Below, piece after piece: positions 46,242-55,448 of a stretch of 64,000 nt of DNA; positions within the stretch are counted from its first letter, which is position 1, and the number at the start of each line of letters is the position of its first letter. The stretch covers positions 1 through 64,000 of the forward strand of contig CANNGL010000004.1 of the NCBI GenBank assembly GCA_947504205.1, written 5' to 3'. Source of the stretch: an uncultured Litoreibacter sp. (GTDB lineage: Bacteria > Pseudomonadota > Alphaproteobacteria > Rhodobacterales > Rhodobacteraceae). Position numbers and translations under genes: made by a program. The notes below the pieces were generated by a model that was not told where the DNA came from, made no database searches, and was given only the letters and a program-made list of their open reading frames with translations.

Positions 46242-47128
46242 TGGACCATCAGAGCCTTATCTCCAGCCTCTCGCCCGAAACACGGGCAGCGCTCACCGAC
46301 CGCTCTGACAGGCCCGCGCTGCGCCATTTGGCCCTCTATCTGGGCGCGACCTTCACAACCGGGCTTTGGATCGCGCAGGGTTGGTCTTTGTGGTGGTTAT
46401 TGTTGGTGCCTCACGGCGTTTTGCTGACCTTTCTCTTCACGCTTGAACATGAATGCACTCATCAGACGCCGTTCAAATCCCGTTGGCTAAACGAGGTCGT
46501 GGGACGTCTCTGTGGCTTGGTAATTGCCCTGCCCTTCTTGTGGTTCCGCTATTTCCATCTCGCGCATCACCGATTTACCAACGATCCCGACCGAGACCCT
46601 GAACTGGCCGCTCACGGAAGACCGGACACCACGCGAGACTATCTTTGGTATCTTTCGGGCCTGCGATACTGGAAAGCAGTGCTGGGAACCTTGTGCCGAA
46701 ACGCTGTCTGGCCTTTGGACGCGCCCTACCTGCCTCCCTCGAGGCTCGGCGCCATGGCGTGGGAGGCGCGCATTATGCTGGCCTTCTATTTGGTCATTCT
46801 CATGCTGTGGCCGGTGCAGCTATTCTGGCTCTGGCTGCTACCGCTGTTTCTCGCTCAGCCGATCCTGAGGCTCTATCTGTTGGCAGAACATGGGCATTGC
46901 CCGCCCGTGGCGAATATGCTCGAGAACACGAGAACCACATTTACAAATCGGCTGGTGCGGTTTTTGGCCTGGAATATGCCGTACCACGCGGAGCATCATG
47001 CATTCCCCGCTGTACCGTTCCATAAGCTACCCGAGCTTCACACCGTGACCAAAGCACATCTGAAGTCCACATCTGACGGCTATACGTCGTTCTCGAAGGA
47101 ATATTATCAAGTTATTCGAAATCAATAA
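46241..47128 (+). CDS. Membrane fatty acid desaturase family protein
   Basis: 295 residues with the three histidine boxes of the desaturase superfamily: HECTH at 70-74, HLAHH at 106-110 and HAEHH near residue 248. Membrane helices flank each box. It could desaturate a fatty acyl chain or hydroxylate/ketolate a carotenoid; TLEHECTHQTPF and NDPDRDPE are shared by both types. It shares one base with the cupin gene. The next 100 bp are AT-rich and end this gene group. Confidence 0.85.
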   Translation: MDHQSLISSLSPETRAALTDRSDRPALRHLALYLGATFTTGLWIAQGWSLWWLLLVPHGVLLTFLFTLEHECTHQTPFKSRWLNEVVGRLCGLVIALPFLWFRYFHLAHHRFTNDPDRDPELAAHGRPDTTRDYLWYLSGLRYWKAVLGTLCRNAVWPLDAPYLPPSRLGAMAWEARIMLAFYLVILMLWPVQLFWLWLLPLFLAQPILRLYLLAEHGHCPPVANMLENTRTTFTNRLVRFLAWNMPYHAEHHAFPAVPFHKLPELHTVTKAHLKSTSDGYTSFSKEYYQVIRNQ

Positions 47129-47152
47129 TGGATTGTAAGACATTGTTATAAA

Positions 47153-47168
47153 TCGAAATAAATTTCGA
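47153..47168. repeat. TCGAAAT palindrome in an AT-rich gap
   Basis: TCGAAAT-AA-ATTTCGA, a perfect 7-bp inverted repeat. A third TCGAAAT copy ends the desaturase gene (about 47116-47122). The 100 bp from 47129 to 47228 are far richer in A and T than the flanking genes, as expected for a regulated promoter of the gene starting at 47229. Confidence 0.4.
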
Positions 47169-47228
47169 AAACAATCTGTTTTGCCGTACCAATCTAATAG
47201 GTCATAAAATGTGAATTATATATAGATC

Positions 47229-47627
47229 ATGTCCACCACAACAAATATCCGAAGCCGCGATTTGATCCGAGCCTGGTTTGCGACCAGCACCGTGACGCTT
47301 CGCGATATCGCGATGACAGCGTTGGTTTGTCTGGGATGCACGGTTGCAGGCCTCCTGACGTTGCGCGTCCCCGCCCATCGCAGCTTTCATCGCGCCACGG
47401 TACGCCGTATCTTCGGGGATTTTGCATCCAAGCGCCCTAACATTTTGATCGAAGTCGAAACTGAAAGCGGTCGGCGGGTGTTGCTTTCCGCCGTCGCGTA
47501 TAATCCTGAGTTAAGGGAAGGGGCAAAACTCTGCGTCAACGAGATGAAAGATACACTCCGTGGCGGCGCGATCTGGGCGCTGGCCCCGCCGTGGCAATGC
47601 GCTGATCTTCATACTCCAGCACCTTGA
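47229..47627 (+). CDS. Hypothetical protein with one membrane segment
   Basis: 132 residues. A hydrophobic helix ([17 protein letters not shown], residues about 38-54) separates a short N-terminal part from a basic C-terminal domain ([51 protein letters not shown]) that looks like a small beta-barrel. No family recognised. No clear Shine-Dalgarno is visible. Its 3' end overlaps anmK by 19 nt on the other strand. Confidence 0.55.
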   Translation: MSTTTNIRSRDLIRAWFATSTVTLRDIAMTALVCLGCTVAGLLTLRVPAHRSFHRATVRRIFGDFASKRPNILIEVETESGRRVLLSAVAYNPELREGAKLCVNEMKDTLRGGAIWALAPPWQCADLHTPAP

Positions 47628-48718
47628 GGATGGCTAATCGTTCCGCCCCCAACGGCAGCAGAAACGCCCGTTGTAGAAGCGCATGAGGTGGGCAGTCCAC
47701 GTGCTACACGCACCGCGAGATATGCAAAGGCTTGTGCCTCCAACATATCCCCATCGAGGCCCGTTTCATCGATATCGCGCACCGGGCACTCCAGATCGGC
47801 TGTAAGACGCGTCATCACCGCGCGATTATGACGCCCTCCACCCGTGACCAACAGTTCCGTCAGAGGGCGCGGTATGTGCTCCATGCCCTTGACCACGGCA
47901 CCACTGATACAGGCAACGAGCGTTGCGCAGGCATCCTCAAGCGACAGGTCTGAAACCATGTCAGTCAAATCGGAAAAATCATTTCGATCCAAAGATTTCG
48001 GCGGTATTTTAAAGAAATAGCGATGCTGCAAGAATTGCGCGACTATGTCTTCATCAGCCGTTCCAGACGCTGCAAGCTCACCGTTCTTGTCATAGGGTTT
48101 GGCGGTATGGGCCATGACGATATCGTTGATCGGCGCGTTTGCGGGACCAGTGTCAAACGCGACCAGCGCGCCTTCGATCTCAGGTCGTTCAATGGCGGGA
48201 TCGACATAGGTGATATTTCCGACGCCTCCCAAATTGAGAAAGCCCACCGGTTCGGTCATCTCCAAGTATCTGGCACAGGCATGGTGAAAGAACGGAGCCA
48301 GCGGTGCGCCCTGCCCGCCAAGCTCTATATCCGCAGTGCGAAAATCCCAAACGACCGGAAGTCCGAGAAACTCGGCCAGAACGGCCCCATCGCCCGCCTG
48401 ATGCGTACGCCCGTTCTCCGGATCATGTGCAAGCGTTTGACCATGCAGCCCGATAAGCTCTACGCCTCGCAGATCCCCCAGCAGTGCGGCATGAGCAATC
48501 TCGATCACCTCTGCGGCTTGGGCTACGCCCTCTTCTCCGGGCCAACGCCCTAAAGCCGCCTTCAGAATCTCTCGTTCTTCGTCTGAATAGGCTCGATAGC
48601 TGCTATCGCCGAAAGCCTCGATGCTCTGACCATCTGTCTTCAACAGGGCCGCATCAACCCCATCCAGTGAGGTTCCCGACATCGCGCCAAGCGCCCAAAC
48701 CGCTTCGGTTATCTTCAA
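47609..48718 (-). CDS. anmK: Anhydro-N-acetylmuramic acid kinase
   Basis: 369 residues from the proposed start. It converts anhMurNAc from cell-wall turnover to MurNAc-6-P. The actin-like ATPase motifs are clear: [22 protein letters not shown] at the N-terminus, [49 protein letters not shown] and [14 protein letters not shown] choose TTG at 48718, with GAGGGA 8 nt upstream, over an ATG at 48775 because the latter would leave 5 nt to the divergent tyrS and add residues outside the family. Confidence 0.93.
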   Translation of the reverse strand: MKITEAVWALGAMSGTSLDGVDAALLKTDGQSIEAFGDSSYRAYSDEEREILKAALGRWPGEEGVAQAAEVIEIAHAALLGDLRGVELIGLHGQTLAHDPENGRTHQAGDGAVLAEFLGLPVVWDFRTADIELGGQGAPLAPFFHHACARYLEMTEPVGFLNLGGVGNITYVDPAIERPEIEGALVAFDTGPANAPINDIVMAHTAKPYDKNGELAASGTADEDIVAQFLQHRYFFKIPPKSLDRNDFSDLTDMVSDLSLEDACATLVACISGAVVKGMEHIPRPLTELLVTGGGRHNRAVMTRLTADLECPVRDIDETGLDGDMLEAQAFAYLAVRVARGLPTSCASTTGVSAAVGGGTISHPQGAGV

Positions 48719-48780
48719 TGGCTTTCCCTCGCGCTTTGCCGCCTCTATAGAGACCCGAAATACCCAGCGGAACAAGACCT

Positions 48781-50031
48781 ATGACCTACAAGCCGAAATC
48801 AGAATTTATTCGCACTATCACCGAGCGTGGTTTTCTGGCCGATTGCACCGACCTGCAAGGCCTGGACGAACAGTTCTACAATGGCACGGTAACAGGCTAT
48901 ATCGGTTTTGATCTGACGGCGACCAGCCTGCATATCGGCAATCTGGTACAGATCATGCTGTTACGCTGGATGCAGAAGACCGGTCACAGGCCGATTACGC
49001 TGATGGGCGGTGGCACCACCAAGGTGGGCGATCCCTCCGGCAAAGATGAGATGCGCAAGATCCTGACGGTTGAGCAGATCAATCAGAATGCCGAGGGCAT
49101 CCGGCAGGTTTTTTCGAATTTCATCACCTATGGCGATGGGGAGACCGACAGCCCGTTGGTCAACAACGCCGAATGGCTGGATAAGCTGGGCTATATCGAT
49201 TTCCTGCGCGATATCGGCAAGCATTTTACGATCAATCGCCTGTTGGCCTTTGATTCGGTCAAATCCCGTCTGGACCGTGAACAGGCGCTCAGCTTTATCG
49301 AATTCAATTACATGCTGCTGCAAGCCTACGACTTCCTTGAGCTGAACCGGCGCTATGGCTGTGTTCTGCAAATGGGTGGCTCGGATCAGTGGGGCAATAT
49401 CGTCTCCGGCGCTGATCTGATCCGACGCGTTGAGGGGCGCGAAGCTTTTGGTTTGACGACCCCTTTGGTGACCCGCGCTGACGGCAAGAAGATGGGCAAG
49501 TCAGCCGATGGGGCTGTTTGGCTGAACGAAGACATGATGTCGAGTTACGGCTTCTGGCAGTGGTGGCGCAATGTCGATGACGCGGATGTCGGCAAATTCC
49601 TGAAGATGTTCACGGAGATGCCAATTGACGAATGTGAACGTCTGGGTGCGCTGGAAGGCTCGGAGGTCAACTCCGCCAAGGTGATCCTCGCCAATCAGGT
49701 CACCACCCTGCTGCACGGGGTGGAGGCCGCAGAGGCAGCCGAAGCAACAGCACGCGAAGTGTTCGAAAAAGGCGGCGTTGGGGACGATCTGCCCACGCTT
49801 GCGCTTAGCGCCGATGATCTGGGTGACGGTATCTCCATCGTTCAGCTTCTGGTCCGCTCAGGGCTTGCTGGTTCGGGCAAGGAAGCCAAACGCTTGATCG
49901 CCGACAATGGCGCGCGGATGAATGACGCCCCTTTGACAGATGCAAGCACCTTCATCACGCCCGATCAGTTGTCGGAGCCGATCAAACTGAGCGCTGGCAA
50001 GAAGCGCCACGCGCTTGTCACGCTGGACTAG
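48781..50031 (+). CDS. tyrS: Tyrosyl-tRNA synthetase
   Basis: 416 residues, class I synthetase of the bacterial TyrRS type. The HIGH motif appears as HIGN at 51-54 and KMSKS as KMGKS at 237-241; [11 protein letters not shown] forms the tyrosine pocket. A C-terminal S4 domain ([30 protein letters not shown], residues about 350-416) binds tRNA. Its promoter must lie inside the anmK 5' end. Confidence 0.97.
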   Translation: MTYKPKSEFIRTITERGFLADCTDLQGLDEQFYNGTVTGYIGFDLTATSLHIGNLVQIMLLRWMQKTGHRPITLMGGGTTKVGDPSGKDEMRKILTVEQINQNAEGIRQVFSNFITYGDGETDSPLVNNAEWLDKLGYIDFLRDIGKHFTINRLLAFDSVKSRLDREQALSFIEFNYMLLQAYDFLELNRRYGCVLQMGGSDQWGNIVSGADLIRRVEGREAFGLTTPLVTRADGKKMGKSADGAVWLNEDMMSSYGFWQWWRNVDDADVGKFLKMFTEMPIDECERLGALEGSEVNSAKVILANQVTTLLHGVEAAEAAEATAREVFEKGGVGDDLPTLALSADDLGDGISIVQLLVRSGLAGSGKEAKRLIADNGARMNDAPLTDASTFITPDQLSEPIKLSAGKKRHALVTLD

Positions 50032-50162
50032 AACAGCCAGCTGAGCAGCGTCAGGATCAGATAAACGGGGAAGGACAGCACCGCCGCGCTCAACGCTGCG
50101 GCTTGCCAGGTCATGCGCGGCTCAGGCGCAATCACACGGAATACAGATACATGTGGTTTCAT
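50028..50162 (-). CDS. Possible 44-residue membrane protein
   Basis: A short frame, [20 protein letters not shown] then [20 protein letters not shown], ending SWLF, with one C-terminal helix. It would end inside the tyrS stop (4-nt overlap). The Shine-Dalgarno is poor and it lies in the leader of the divergent acetyltransferase gene, so it is uncertain. A start at the internal Met leaves 28 residues. Confidence 0.35.
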   Translation of the reverse strand: MKPHVSVFRVIAPEPRMTWQAAALSAAVLSFPVYLILTLLSWLF

Positions 50163-50208
50163 AAACAGGATTAACGCAGCCTTAGGTAAAGGGTTGGTTA
50201 ATGCCACC

Positions 50209-51060
50209 ATGACCGACGTTGATCTTCCCTTACAACAGCATCCCCAGTTTGGGGCCTGTCTGCGCGCTGGCGGTTCTCAGGTTATGCAAACTGCTGATGG
50301 GCTCTGCCTTTTGCGGCGCATCGGCGGGTTGAGACTCGCCCTGACCTCTCGCGGGTCAATGAAAATGCTGCAGGCCCCTTTACCGTATGGAAGTATACAT
50401 CTGTTCAACGCCGAAATGCCTGTGCCTACACTTCTGCGCAGTGCAGGTTTTGTGCCCTTGGTAACGCCCGCGACCATCGCCGAGTGGGACATTTCAGGCC
50501 CCAAGACCCATCTTCGCCGCAGCCTGAAACAGAAGTGGCGCAACCAGTTGAATGCGGCCGAGGCACATGGTCTCAAGATCAGCGTTACTCGCATGCCACC
50601 TGACGCCAACCACTGGCTTCTCAAAGCAGAGCAGCGGCAATCTCGACAGCGCAGATATCGCACTCTGCCGCATTGGGTCACTCTGGCTTACGCTATATGC
50701 CACCCGAGGGACGCAGTCCTGATTGAGGCCCGCCATCGCGGTGAGCCGGTCGCGGGCATGATATTCCTGCGTCATGGGCCGCGGGCGACATATCACATCG
50801 CCTTTGCCACGCCCGAAGCACGTCAGTTGAATGCGCACAGAGCACTGCTGTGGCACACCGCGCAACACTTTCAAAGCGAAGGCGTCACACGGCTCGATCT
50901 TGGAACGTTTTCGACGGATACAAACCCGGGATTGGCGCGTTTCAAGCTCGGGACAGGTGCCAAAGCCCGACAATTGGGCGGCACATGGCTCGCCCTACCC
51001 GGTCTATCTCAGGCGCTGGTTCAGTTCAGACGCCACGTGCCATCGGGCCAGAACGCATGA
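50209..51060 (+). CDS. GNAT / FemAB-like acetyltransferase
   Basis: 283 residues. The C-terminal part (PVAGMIFLRHGPRATYHIAFATPEARQLNAHRALLWHTAQHFQSEGVTRLDLGTFSTDTNPGLARFKLGTGA) has the BioF2/FemAB-type acyltransferase pattern, in which the chain ends with FKxGxGA. The N-terminal half is a degenerate GNAT repeat. Acceptor unknown. No strong ribosome-binding site is visible at the ATG. Its last 40 nt overlap the convergent DUF3179 gene. Confidence 0.78.
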   Translation: MTDVDLPLQQHPQFGACLRAGGSQVMQTADGLCLLRRIGGLRLALTSRGSMKMLQAPLPYGSIHLFNAEMPVPTLLRSAGFVPLVTPATIAEWDISGPKTHLRRSLKQKWRNQLNAAEAHGLKISVTRMPPDANHWLLKAEQRQSRQRRYRTLPHWVTLAYAICHPRDAVLIEARHRGEPVAGMIFLRHGPRATYHIAFATPEARQLNAHRALLWHTAQHFQSEGVTRLDLGTFSTDTNPGLARFKLGTGAKARQLGGTWLALPGLSQALVQFRRHVPSGQNA

Positions 51061-51992
51061 AAGGCAAAAGCGAACATTACGTCATGTGCCACGTCCTTAC
51101 CGGTCGCGGCATCGCGCACGCGAACGGTTTCAACCGACTTTCCCTTTGATATCTTTGCGCTGTCGAGGGCCGAGGCCTGCTCCCCTTCCCAACTCAGACG
51201 CAGACCTTTCTCTTCGATCACCTTCTCGCGCCCGATACGCGTCAGCGGCCAAGCGGTGTCACCCACCCGCACGACACGTTCCATGGGATCTACGCCGTTT
51301 ACAGGTAATTCTCCGGAGAACAGGAAGGGTCTGCGTGAGCTGTCATAGTTGATATAGGGATTGCTGCCGTATCCGAAGCGCGGATTGGGCGGCGCCAGAA
51401 CCAACGCGTCGGGATTGCGGGTTTTGAAATCTCCCCAACTCTCCATCCAGCTTGGCAAGTGTTTCAGCTTCGCACCCGCCAGATCACCGACAATCGCCTG
51501 ACCGATTGCCTGCTGCCACCAACTTTGGGTTTCACGATCATACATGACCATGTCGGATTTACGCAGGTTTCCAGACACGCCAAAGCTCAGCGTCTGGCCG
51601 TTGACCCGTCGGTCAAACACGGCACCAGAATTGCACAACGGGCAGAACGTCACGGCAATAGGAACACCGCCGATGACGTCATTAACGATCTCATGCACCA
51701 TGAAATAGCGGATCGGATAGGCTCGCGGCGTTTGCCCGCTGAATTCGACAGTTAGAACCGGTTCACGGGGATCGATGTTGGTCTCAGAGGGAACTTTGTA
51801 GAATCTGGGCTCCCATACTGCAGGGATACCGTCCTTGCCCGGTCCGCCTGAGCGAATTTCCGAAAGTTCTACGGTGCGTTTGTCAAAGTTTGTGTCAGGC
51901 CAGCCTGCTGTTAGAAAGGCATTCGCCGAAGCGGATCCCAAACTGACCGCAAACATGATCACACACGCGCATACCGCTAAAACCAACCGCAT
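51021..51992 (-). CDS. DUF3179 domain secreted protein
   Basis: 323 residues with a Sec signal (residues 1 to about 23). DUF3179 landmarks are GGVPIAVTFCPLCNSGAVFDRRVNGQTLSFGVSGNLRKSDMVMYDRETQSWWQQAIGQAIVG and YGSNPYINYDS. The conserved CPLC pair suggests metal or disulfide chemistry in the periplasm; function unknown. It overlaps the acetyltransferase gene by 40 nt tail to tail. Confidence 0.85.
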   Translation of the reverse strand: MRLVLAVCACVIMFAVSLGSASANAFLTAGWPDTNFDKRTVELSEIRSGGPGKDGIPAVWEPRFYKVPSETNIDPREPVLTVEFSGQTPRAYPIRYFMVHEIVNDVIGGVPIAVTFCPLCNSGAVFDRRVNGQTLSFGVSGNLRKSDMVMYDRETQSWWQQAIGQAIVGDLAGAKLKHLPSWMESWGDFKTRNPDALVLAPPNPRFGYGSNPYINYDSSRRPFLFSGELPVNGVDPMERVVRVGDTAWPLTRIGREKVIEEKGLRLSWEGEQASALDSAKISKGKSVETVRVRDAATGKDVAHDVMFAFAFHAFWPDGTWRLN

Positions 51993-52117
51993 CTAGAACC
52001 TCCGGGTCTGATGCGGTGATTTTGGCCTATGCCTTGCTGTTCGGTCTATCCCCCTCACAAAGGCTTGATGTTGCGAGAGCAGGAAGCCGCGCGGCGCCGG
52101 AGACGCCGCGCCCTACT

Positions 52118-52663
52118 TTATTCTGTGACGCGCACTGAAACCATCTTGTCAGCCTCGCCCACGACCGAGCCATTGGGTCCTTGGCCCCGCTTGATCTGAT
52201 CGACCACCTCCATGCCCTCGGTCACACGCCCGACAACGGTGTATTGCCCATTCAGGAATGCACCTTCGTCAAACATGATGAAGAACTGCGAATTGGCAGA
52301 GTTCGGATTTTGCGAACGCGCCATGCCGACTACGCCGCGATCATAGTTCAGGTCCGAAAACTCGGCGGGCAGATCAGGCCGGTCGGAACCGCCGGTGCCG
52401 GCCCGGCGCAAGTCAGCGCCTTCCTTGCCGAATTGCACATCCCCGGTCTGAGCCATAAATCCCTCGATCACACGGTGAAACACGACGCCATCATAGGCGC
52501 CTTCAGCAGCCAACGCTGTGATTTGCTCAACATGTTTGGGCGCTACGTCTTCCAGCAGGTCGATTTTGACCGTGCCGTTGGCTTGCCCCGCAATATCGAC
52601 TTCCAAACCAGTGGCGAATGCTGGACCTGCCAGAACACAGGCAATAAAAGCCAGACTACGCAT
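52118..52663 (-). CDS. Periplasmic cyclophilin-type peptidyl-prolyl isomerase
   Basis: 181 residues with a Sec signal (MRSLAFIACVLAGPAFA). The cyclophilin core is intact: VVFHRVIEGFMAQTGDVQFG (catalytic Arg), NSANSQFFIMFDEGAFLNGQYTVVGRVTEGMEVVDQI. It would help fold secreted proteins. It starts 8 nt inside the end of the preceding cyclophilin gene, from which it probably arose by tandem duplication. Confidence 0.93.
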   Translation of the reverse strand: MRSLAFIACVLAGPAFATGLEVDIAGQANGTVKIDLLEDVAPKHVEQITALAAEGAYDGVVFHRVIEGFMAQTGDVQFGKEGADLRRAGTGGSDRPDLPAEFSDLNYDRGVVGMARSQNPNSANSQFFIMFDEGAFLNGQYTVVGRVTEGMEVVDQIKRGQGPNGSVVGEADKMVSVRVTE

Positions 52664-53162
52664 CGGCGGCAACCTTGACCGAGATCATCCGGTCCGGGTT
52701 CATCGGTGGCTCACCCCGGGCAATCTTGTCGACATGCTCCATGCCTTCGATCACACGGCCATAGACGGTGTATTGCCCGTTGAGGAAATCGTTGTCCTTG
52801 AAGTTGATGAAGAACTGGCTGTTGGCCGAATTCGGATTGGCAGAACGTGCAGCACCTAAGGTGCCACGCGCATGGGGCAGCTTTGAAAATTCAGCTGGAA
52901 GGTCAGGCTTGTCCGATCCGCCTGTTCCCGCACGACCAATGTTGAAATTGTCTTCCATATCTCCGTGTTCCACATCACCCGTCTGGGCCATGAAGCCATC
53001 GATCACGCGGTGAAAGGCTACGTTGTCATATGCGCCTTCGCGCGCGAGCTCTTTCATCCGCGCGCTGTGTTCCGGAGCCACATCGGCCAAAAGCTCGATG
53101 GTGACAGATCCATCTTTCAACTCAATGATAATGGTATTTTCAGGGTCTTTGATCTCGGCCAT
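52656..53162 (-). CDS. Cytoplasmic cyclophilin-type peptidyl-prolyl isomerase
   Basis: 168 residues, no signal peptide. Same core as its neighbour: NVAFHRVIDGFMAQTGDVEHG, NSANSQFFINFKDNDFLNGQYTVYGRVIEGMEHVDKI. PpiB-like. It precedes the exported copy and overlaps it by 8 nt, so the two compartments are served from one transcript. coaD lies upstream on the same strand, 71 nt away. Confidence 0.93.
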   Translation of the reverse strand: MAEIKDPENTIIIELKDGSVTIELLADVAPEHSARMKELAREGAYDNVAFHRVIDGFMAQTGDVEHGDMEDNFNIGRAGTGGSDKPDLPAEFSKLPHARGTLGAARSANPNSANSQFFINFKDNDFLNGQYTVYGRVIEGMEHVDKIARGEPPMNPDRMISVKVAADA

Positions 53163-53233
53163 GCGCCAGCAATCCTTCTGTTAGAGGTCTGCCGCGCAAC
53201 CTAGCGATGCCGCAACGAGTGTAAAGGCGTTAC

Positions 53234-53731
53234 TCAGTGCCGGGCAAATCGGGCCGTCAGCGCATCGCGCACCGAGGGCGTCACGAAATTCGAGATGTCG
53301 CCGCCCAACCGTGCGATCTCTTTTACCAGCTTCGACGCGATCGCCTGATGCTCGGCTTCTGCCATCAGGAAAACGGTTTCGATGCCATCATCCATCGCGC
53401 GGTTCATGCCAACCATCTGATATTCGTATTCAAAATCAGCCACCGCGCGGAGCCCACGCACGATAAGGCTGGCCCCAACATCGCGCGCGCAATGGATCAG
53501 AAGGTTCTCAAAGGGATGCACGACAATTTCCATGCCGGTTTCATCGCCCAGGGCTTTCAATTCGCCCTCGATCATGGCCACGCGTTCTTCCAACGAGAAC
53601 AAAGGCCCCTTGTCGCGATTGATCGCCACGCCGATCACCAGACGATCCATCATCGCCGAGGCGCGCCGGATGATATCGATATGCCCGAGCGTGATCGGAT
53701 CAAATGTGCCTGGGTACAGTCCGGTGCGCAT
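53234..53731 (-). CDS. coaD: Phosphopantetheine adenylyltransferase
   Basis: 165 residues. Nucleotidyltransferase motif GTFDPITLGHIDII (TxGH at 14-17), FENLLIHCARDVGASLIVRGLRAVADFEYEYQMVGMNR, and the C-terminal VKEIARLGGDISNFVTPSVRDAL. It joins AMP to 4'-phosphopantetheine, the penultimate step of CoA synthesis. Length and start are canonical; GGAGGCGTAG precedes the ATG. Confidence 0.97.
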   Translation of the reverse strand: MRTGLYPGTFDPITLGHIDIIRRASAMMDRLVIGVAINRDKGPLFSLEERVAMIEGELKALGDETGMEIVVHPFENLLIHCARDVGASLIVRGLRAVADFEYEYQMVGMNRAMDDGIETVFLMAEAEHQAIASKLVKEIARLGGDISNFVTPSVRDALTARFARH

Positions 53732-53803
53732 CTACGCCTCCTCAAAAGGTGTTCCGCCCACGCAACACGTTTGCGCGAGCGAAATCAACCCCGAGGTGCC
53801 TGC

Positions 53804-54406
53804 CTATTCGGCGGCAGGCTTATCTTCGGCTTTTGGCTTGCGTGCCCGTGGCTTACGGGGCTTTGGCGCAGATTCGACGGTTTCAACCAAACCTGCATCC
53901 TTGCCTTCTGAGGCATCCAGATCGATGACATCAGGCTGCGGCTCTGTTCCTTCGGTTACAAAGCGAGGCAAACCGATGTCTTCCCCGTCTGCAGGAGCTG
54001 CGGCGGGTTGTCTGCTTTGCCCTGCGTCTTTTGGAGCGCGCTCACTTTTGTCACGACTGGCGTCACGTTGTGTGTCGCGTTGTGCATCGCGTTCTTCACG
54101 CTCTTTTTGACGTTCGCGTTGCTGGGCTTCCTGAGCTTCACGGCGCGCGTCCTGTTCTTTCTGAGCAGCAGCGAGCAGACGGATGTAATGCTCCGCGTGC
54201 TGCTGGAAGTTCTCAGCATTCACCCGGTCACCCGCGAGCTGCGCATCACGATAGAGACCTTGATATTTATCGATAATCTGTTGTGGCGTACCACGCACTT
54301 TGCCTTCCGGCCCAGAGCTGTCAAACACGCGATTGACGATATTGCCCTGAGGGCGGTTATTGTTATTGCGGTTTTTACCCCGCGACCGTGACTTAGAGGA
54401 TCTCAT
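53804..54406 (-). CDS. DUF4167 domain protein
   Basis: 200 residues. Conserved N-terminal DUF4167 block at about 1-85 (RGKNRNNNNRPQGNIVNRVFDSSGPEGKVRGTPQQIIDKYQGLYRDAQLAGDRVNAENFQQHAEHYIRLL), then a long charged region rich in Glu/Gln/Arg (85-125), probably coiled or disordered, and a Lys/Pro/Ala-rich tail. Basic N-terminus suggests nucleic acid or ribosome contact; function unknown. In this class it is usually found beside prmC and prfA, as here. Confidence 0.88.
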   Translation of the reverse strand: MRSSKSRSRGKNRNNNNRPQGNIVNRVFDSSGPEGKVRGTPQQIIDKYQGLYRDAQLAGDRVNAENFQQHAEHYIRLLAAAQKEQDARREAQEAQQRERQKEREERDAQRDTQRDASRDKSERAPKDAGQSRQPAAAPADGEDIGLPRFVTEGTEPQPDVIDLDASEGKDAGLVETVESAPKPRKPRARKPKAEDKPAAE

Positions 54407-54605
54407 GCGATTATGTTTTCCAGCCTTTGGCAGTCAGTCTTTTTTCAATCCTATCCGCTTTCAACGCGGCGTCCCCATGACCAGGATCGAGACTTTTGGG
54501 CTTAAATATCAGGGGCGCTAGACGCGCCTTCATCTGATATACTTATCAAGACCAGCGAATTGGGCTGTTTGCAAGTCCATTTTATGTTCATCTCGCGTTT
54601 TTTGC

Positions 54606-55448
54606 CTATTTGGGCGGCATTTGGCCTTGAACGACCCGATCTTTGCCATTCAAATCCTGTAAAACAGTAACTTTTTGGAACCCTGCCGCCTCAAATATTT
54701 GCGAAACTGGTGCGCTCTGATCAAAACCGATCTCGACCAGCAGCCAACCCTCGTCGGTCAGATGCGCGTTCGCACCATGAATTATGACCTCATAGGCTTC
54801 AAGACCGGTCTTACCGGGCGTCAAAGCCTCTTTTGGCTCATAGGTCTGCACCGCGACGTCCAACGTCCCATAGGTGGCCTGATCGATATATGGGGGGTTT
54901 GAAACGATCAGATCAAAGTGCCCGTTGACCGCGTCGAACCAATCGCTCAGTTCAAGCCGCGCACGCTGTTCCAAACCCATCTCGGCACGGTTGACCTTGG
55001 CGACCTCCAGAGCCGCCGCACTGGCATCGACACCCCACCCGGTCGCCGCGCCCCGCTCAGCCAACAAACTCAAAAGGATGCAGCCAGAGCCTGTCCCAAG
55101 ATCAAGGATTTTGCCAAAAGGATGCGTCAGCGCTGCCTCAATCAACATCTCGGTGTCGGGACGCGGATCAAGCACATCGCGCGTGATGTAAAAGTCATGT
55201 GTCCAGAAAGCGCGACGATGCGTGATCTGTGAGATAGGCAGACGCAATTCACGTGCATCGATGGCGGTGAGAAACCGGGCCAGTTGCGGCTCGGTCAGTT
55301 CATAGTCGGATATGGTCGCAACAAAGGATCGATCGCGCTCTACCGCGTAGGCCATCAACCGCGCGGCATCGCCCTCTGGATCGTCCAGACCGCAGCGTCG
55401 CAGCTTTTTACTGCCGCGGGCCAGCAAGTCAGCTAAGCGACGGCTCAC
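54606..55448 (-). CDS. prmC: Release factor glutamine methyltransferase
   Basis: 280 residues. SAM-binding [16 protein letters not shown] (114-129) and the catalytic NPPY at 184-187 (IVSNPPYID). It methylates the Gln of the GGQ motif in RF1 and RF2. Its ATG overlaps the stop of prfA, its own substrate, by 4 nt. The 199 bp after its stop carry only one GC-rich hairpin (GGCGC-TAGAC-GCGCC) without a T-run, plus the presumed DUF4167 promoter. Confidence 0.97.
   Translation of the reverse strand: MSRRLADLLARGSKKLRRCGLDDPEGDAARLMAYAVERDRSFVATISDYELTEPQLARFLTAIDARELRLPISQITHRRAFWTHDFYITRDVLDPRPDTEMLIEAALTHPFGKILDLGTGSGCILLSLLAERGAATGWGVDASAAALEVAKVNRAEMGLEQRARLELSDWFDAVNGHFDLIVSNPPYIDQATYGTLDVAVQTYEPKEALTPGKTGLEAYEVIIHGANAHLTDEGWLLVEIGFDQSAPVSQIFEAAGFQKVTVLQDLNGKDRVVQGQMPPK

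Noticed and set aside
48719-48775. Longer ATG start for anmK
   Set aside because: It would leave 5 nt to the divergent tyrS start and adds residues not seen in the family; TTG at 48718 has a good ribosome-binding site.
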